NCBI GenBank assembly: GCA_027627225.1 | Contig: CM051033.1 | Location: 54,296,410 to 54,360,409, forward strand | Source of the DNA: Congeria kusceri | Lineage: Eukaryota; Mollusca; Bivalvia; Myida; Dreissenidae | DNA: 64,000 nt | Direction: 5' to 3' | Part shown: one piece after another, positions 60,046 through 64,000 of the stretch | Position numbering within the stretch: the stretch's first letter is position 1 | How the letters are laid out: each line of letters opens with the position of its first letter | Translations under genes and position numbers: made by a program | Notes under the pieces: model-generated | What the model saw: the letters and a program-made list of their open reading frames with translations, nothing else | Database searches by the model: none | What the model was told of the DNA's origin: nothing

Positions 60046-62739
60046 TGCTTTTCATCAATGGTTTATTCTTGTCATATTTTTGTTTTATGATTTGTTTCCT
60101 GTTATCAATAGGTTACTGGCCTGGGTCCGTATTCCAGAAGCATCTTAATTTTATCTTAAAATATTTCCACTTAATAATATAATTTTTGTAATACAATATT
60201 ATTTAAAACTACTTATAAATGTGTGGATCCCTTTGCATAAAAGTGATAATAAATACACACTTAGCACAATGCCATTCAAATATGAAATAAAATGTTAATG
60301 AAACATTATGATTTTAAGGTTAAGAATAAGATTCTACGTAATATGTTTCTGGAATACGGCCCCTGAAGCAAACGACGATGCTGATATTAAGAGTGTATAT
60401 CCTGCTGATGCAGCTGGGGTTTCACATATTTTATATCGCAGTTATGACTTACAAGAAGTGATTTAGCTGATAATTGTATTTACTTCATTTCGTCGTGCCT
60501 CAGAATGTGGCAATTCTGTTGCTCTGGTGAACATTGAACCATTGAGTAATTAAATTGCAATTCAATTGAATTAATATTCTCTTTTATTGCTATTTAATTT
60601 GAATTGCAATGCCATGAAGTTAACATTTATTTACAAGTGCGTGTTTGGTGATTAATTCTGGGCTAAGTGTGAGGTTTGGCATGTCTTTAAACCGGTTTAA
60701 ACCCCCAATGCTTTGCATTGACTATTCCAAGGCGGTGACCCCAGTTTTATTCATTTTTATGTTTTGTGTTTTTTTGTATGTATTGACCTGTATTGTATAG
60801 GCAAGTGGTCACTTGCCTCAAATAAAGGACCAGCGGATGGTAATAAGGGATTATCTCCTGATGATGTCTCTGGAGCTATATATTCCTATATTTCCTATCC
60901 AGATACGTCCAAAGGTCTTATTTGATCCTCAGATGCACGAGTTAGAGGATTGGACAAATTTGAGTTATAGCAAAGTTATTACCATGTTTCTTGAAAAGTT
61001 TTGTCATACAATTGTTGAATTATTGCTGTCTATTCCTATACCTCAGGGGAAATATTTAATTGGTTCACTGGTCGAAATGATAACATTTTAATGAGTATAT
61101 CAAGCGAATGTATAATACGTTGAAAAGCCACAGCTAATGTATCATTGAAAATATGCGCCTGAAAACATTGTTAAGGAATAAATAATATCGTTCCCTTGGT
61201 GCAGAAAGAACTGTAACTGACATTTTACAAATTTTACATGAGAAGCACAAACTGATTTTCTAAAAAACTGATTTAATGCATTCAAATAAGCGTATTAAGG
61301 AGCAGTTGTTATTTGTGAACAGCTTAGTTCGAATAAAAAGTAATTGTATATTCCTGTTCAGTTACATGACTTTTTGCGCTGAATGTTTTTGAGCGCACAA
61401 AGTCTTGTTAGTGCACAAACAATAGTATTTTATTTGATATTTCCAACATATACACCTTTTGACAAGGTATTTTTTACATTTATCATCTATATTATTATAA
61501 TTAACTAATTTCATCAATTGAATGTACATCAATTAATTATTTGTGAATTTTTTTCACAACATAATTCTTAGTGCGCAAAGCTGGATACTAAGTGTACTTA
61601 CCATACTTTTTGCGCCAACATTTTTGCCAAAATATTTCGTGTGTGTGCAAAAGTCAGGATTGCCAGGTTGAATTCAAATATGTTATGAGATATGGTATAC
61701 AGGCTCAAAAAAAACATATATATAATTGTATTTCCTAGAAAATGTCAGTTACATGACTTTTTGCGCCAATGTGACGATATTGGTACCTACAATGACTTCC
61801 GGAATGATATAAATTTACAAAATTAGTCCAATTGTCAATAAGAACGTCAAACATTGCCATTAGGTTACTGACACTGTGTAAGTTGACAAAAGATTAATTT
61901 GTAGTTTGCATATACAGTTACAGCACGATCCTTGTTCAGGTTGCATGCTCAGGGCTTACATATTTTAACAAATGGCGCATGCTAATTTTGTTTCTACTGT
62001 CAATAATTCCAGCTTAAATTAAACAAGTTTAAAGTAATAGTGTGCTTGTTACTATAGCATAACTATATGTTATTTATTTGCCAATATGCTGGGCAACTTA
62101 TTTTAATGCAGAGTTGCACCAATTGTCACACAAACTCAGGTAAACATAATTGCATGGATTGTCCCAAGAATCCATTATCTTGCGATCAGTTATGTACAAA
62201 ACTACAATAAGTAAAAACATACAGCACACATCTGAAGAGATTTTTTATTGAACAGAAAAGCAAGAGTAGCATACAACACACACACAACAATACAGACCAG
62301 ACAACTGTATATCGATAGCTAGATCATCATTCTGCTTTTAAAAAACAACCTTTAATGAACACATGTAATAAGTACAAGTAGGCCATAGAAAACGTGATGA
62401 TAAATGAGATATGAGATTAATGAAATGAGATAAAATACACAATGTTACAATATAAAAAGTTCATATGACAGCGTGTGTGACATTGAAATAGTCAACCCGA
62501 GGGCAGAATGTCACCCGAAGCAAAAGCCGATTGGTGACATTCTGTTAAGAGGGTTGAGAATATCAATGTCACACACGCTGCCATTTGATATTTATTGTAT
62601 TATACCGAACAAAATTAAGTAAATAAAAAGTTTAAAACATGTTGTTTTTAAGTCATTTCATTATGCTCATCAAGATTGAATAGTGACGTCAAGACTATAT
62701 TACGTCACGACAAGGGAGGCAAACAATCCATAATTTGGA
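60046..62739 (+). repeat. A4 block, last direct A repeat
   Basis: Joined on its right to B with no core, the same junction as A'-B' at 5905. Its MITE-like element is at 60123-60363 (short form), its extra segment at 60663-61190, and its TA tract is almost gone (near 61713). A 92-codon frame at 60813-61091 lies in the extra segment; only its last ~50 codons are open in A3 and the frame is lost in A1 and A2, and it is unidentified. Confidence 0.9.
60123..60363 (+). mobile_element. MITE-like element in A4
   Basis: Short form of about 241 bp with the same internal deletion as the A1 copy. Confidence 0.55.
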
Positions 62740-64000
62740 TAATAAACTGAAGCAGTTACTGGCCCTTATATGACAATTCAAAATATTAGCGAGGTCACAT
62801 GACCTGACAGTAACTTTCGCTTGGTCACGTGTCAAAAAGGTTGAACATGTTTTTTTAGTCAAAATATCTCTTACTCGGGTAATGGGATTTTATCATTGTA
62901 GAGAAAGGTGAGGTATAATAAATACAAATGCATTGCATACAAGCTGTCTTCTATTTAACTGCACACGCCAGAAATTCGCAACGAAAAGAGACAATATAGA
63001 ATTTTGATTTGTGATTGAAAAAACAACAACACAGCAACACAACAACACAACACAAACACACACACCCTCACCACACCATTTAAATGAACTACATAGCAAT
63101 AGCAGGAAAATGTTAATACTATACCAAATAGCATACAATTAAAATATTAACAAGCTGTATTCTTATTAATTTCTATCACTATCCAAAGGATGTTATCCTG
63201 CATTTTAAGACAAGTAAGCATATGTTTTAGTTTCATCATGCTGTAATTCGTAATCGTTTACATGGGTGTTCCTATATAAAATTATCTACGAATAGATACA
63301 CTATACAATTTTGATTTTTGATTGAAGAAAAACGCACATCCTCACCACATAATTAAATCAACTTATAGTATGTAGCAATAGCATGAACGAGATTGACAAT
63401 CATGAAATAAGTGATGGTATTAAATAAAAAACACAATACCAATATCATATAAAATTGCAATATGTACGAGCTGTTTTCTTATTAACGTTCAATCACTATC
63501 CAAAGGGTGTTATCCTGCATTTGAAGACTAGACAGACATAATGTTTTAGTTTTAACATGTGGTAAATCATATTCGTAGTATGTGGGCGTTCATATATGTT
63601 TTTCAAAACGCTTCAAATTAGCTAAGAAAAGATACAATATACAATTTAGATTTTTGATTGAGAAAAAGACATACCCTCACCACACCATTTAAACCAACTA
63701 TATAGCAATATTAGGATTGATAAATACAATATAAAATAACATACAAATGAAATATTTACAAGCTGTATATCTTATTAACTTTCGACCACTATCCAAAGGA
63801 TGTTATCCTGCATTTGAAGACAAGAAAATATATCTTTTAGTTTTATCATGTCGTAATTCGTATTCGTTTTATATGGGTGTTCATACATGTTGTTCAAGTA
63901 TTGCAATGCAGCTAGAACTCGTAATAGTTTTACAATAATACACATACTTCTACCAATGAAGCTTATACAATCTAGTTTAAAGTAAATTCACATCTTGGTA
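62740..64000 (+). repeat. B block: right flank, inverted match to 4629-5905, truncated by the window
   Basis: Contains the same ~300-bp tandem units (CCAAAGGATGTTATCCTGC-type landmarks near 63184, 63497 and 63792) in the opposite orientation to B'. The match to B' continues to the last base. Confidence 0.85.

Noticed and set aside
11143..62739. Possibility that the tandem copies are an assembly artefact (uncollapsed haplotypes)
   Set aside because: Copies differ by specific indels, a shared 256-bp deletion and different TA lengths, and three cores exceed the two expected from one diploid locus. Long reads would still be needed to exclude it fully.

Overview
This window looks like nuclear DNA of an invertebrate animal, most likely a bivalve or other mollusc. 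That is an inference: the sequence is AT-rich, the genes have GT-AG introns, it is crowded with foldback elements, minisatellites and repeats, and its only clear gene belongs to the nicotinic-acetylcholine-receptor-like Cys-loop family, which is known to be greatly expanded in molluscs. There are no bacterial operons, rRNAs or CRISPR arrays.

The main structure is a tandem triplication of a unit of about 16.2 kb. I name the blocks A (about 2.8 kb repeat), C (about 13.4-13.7 kb gene-bearing core), B (flank) and D (about 0.46 kb). From left to right: single-copy DNA (1-4628); inverted B' (4629-5905), A' (5906-8272) and D' (8272-8735); a single-copy spacer (8736-10679); then D1 (10680-11142), A1 (11143-13936), C1 (13937-27364), A2 (27365-30149), C2 (30150-43584), A3 (43585-46323), C3 (46324-60045), A4 (60046-62739) and B (62740-64000, running off the end). 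The array is therefore D-A-(C-A)x3-B, with an uninterrupted inverted B'-A'-D' to its left. The last base of the window pairs with about position 4629 in inverse orientation.

Each core carries, on the minus strand, a five-exon gene for a Cys-loop ligand-gated channel subunit. Only the third copy (48418-51087) reads through: 154+158+123+99+810 nt of exon give a 447-residue protein with signal peptide, a perfect 13-residue Cys-loop, four membrane segments and an unusual aromatic tail. Copies 1 and 2 share a 1-nt loss at the start of exon 2 and a 2-nt gain in exon 3. Copy 2 has a further 1-nt loss in exon 4. Both appear to be pseudogenes descended from one already broken copy.

Each core also holds a decayed L1-like retrotransposon ORF1 fragment, a 640-bp terminal-inverted-repeat element with two tRNA-like segments, a 144-bp foldback, a 171-bp tandem duplication, a 21-bp minisatellite, degenerate telomere-like repeats, and a possible secreted-protein exon that is best preserved in copy 3. 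The A blocks contain a (TA)n tract of very different length in each copy, a long hairpin, paired CRE-like palindromes and a small inverted-repeat element. The far left end holds what looks like the first coding exon of another minus-strand gene that leaves the window, followed by two striking palindromic minisatellite arrays. Exon models come from reading splice signals and family motifs by eye and have no transcript support.
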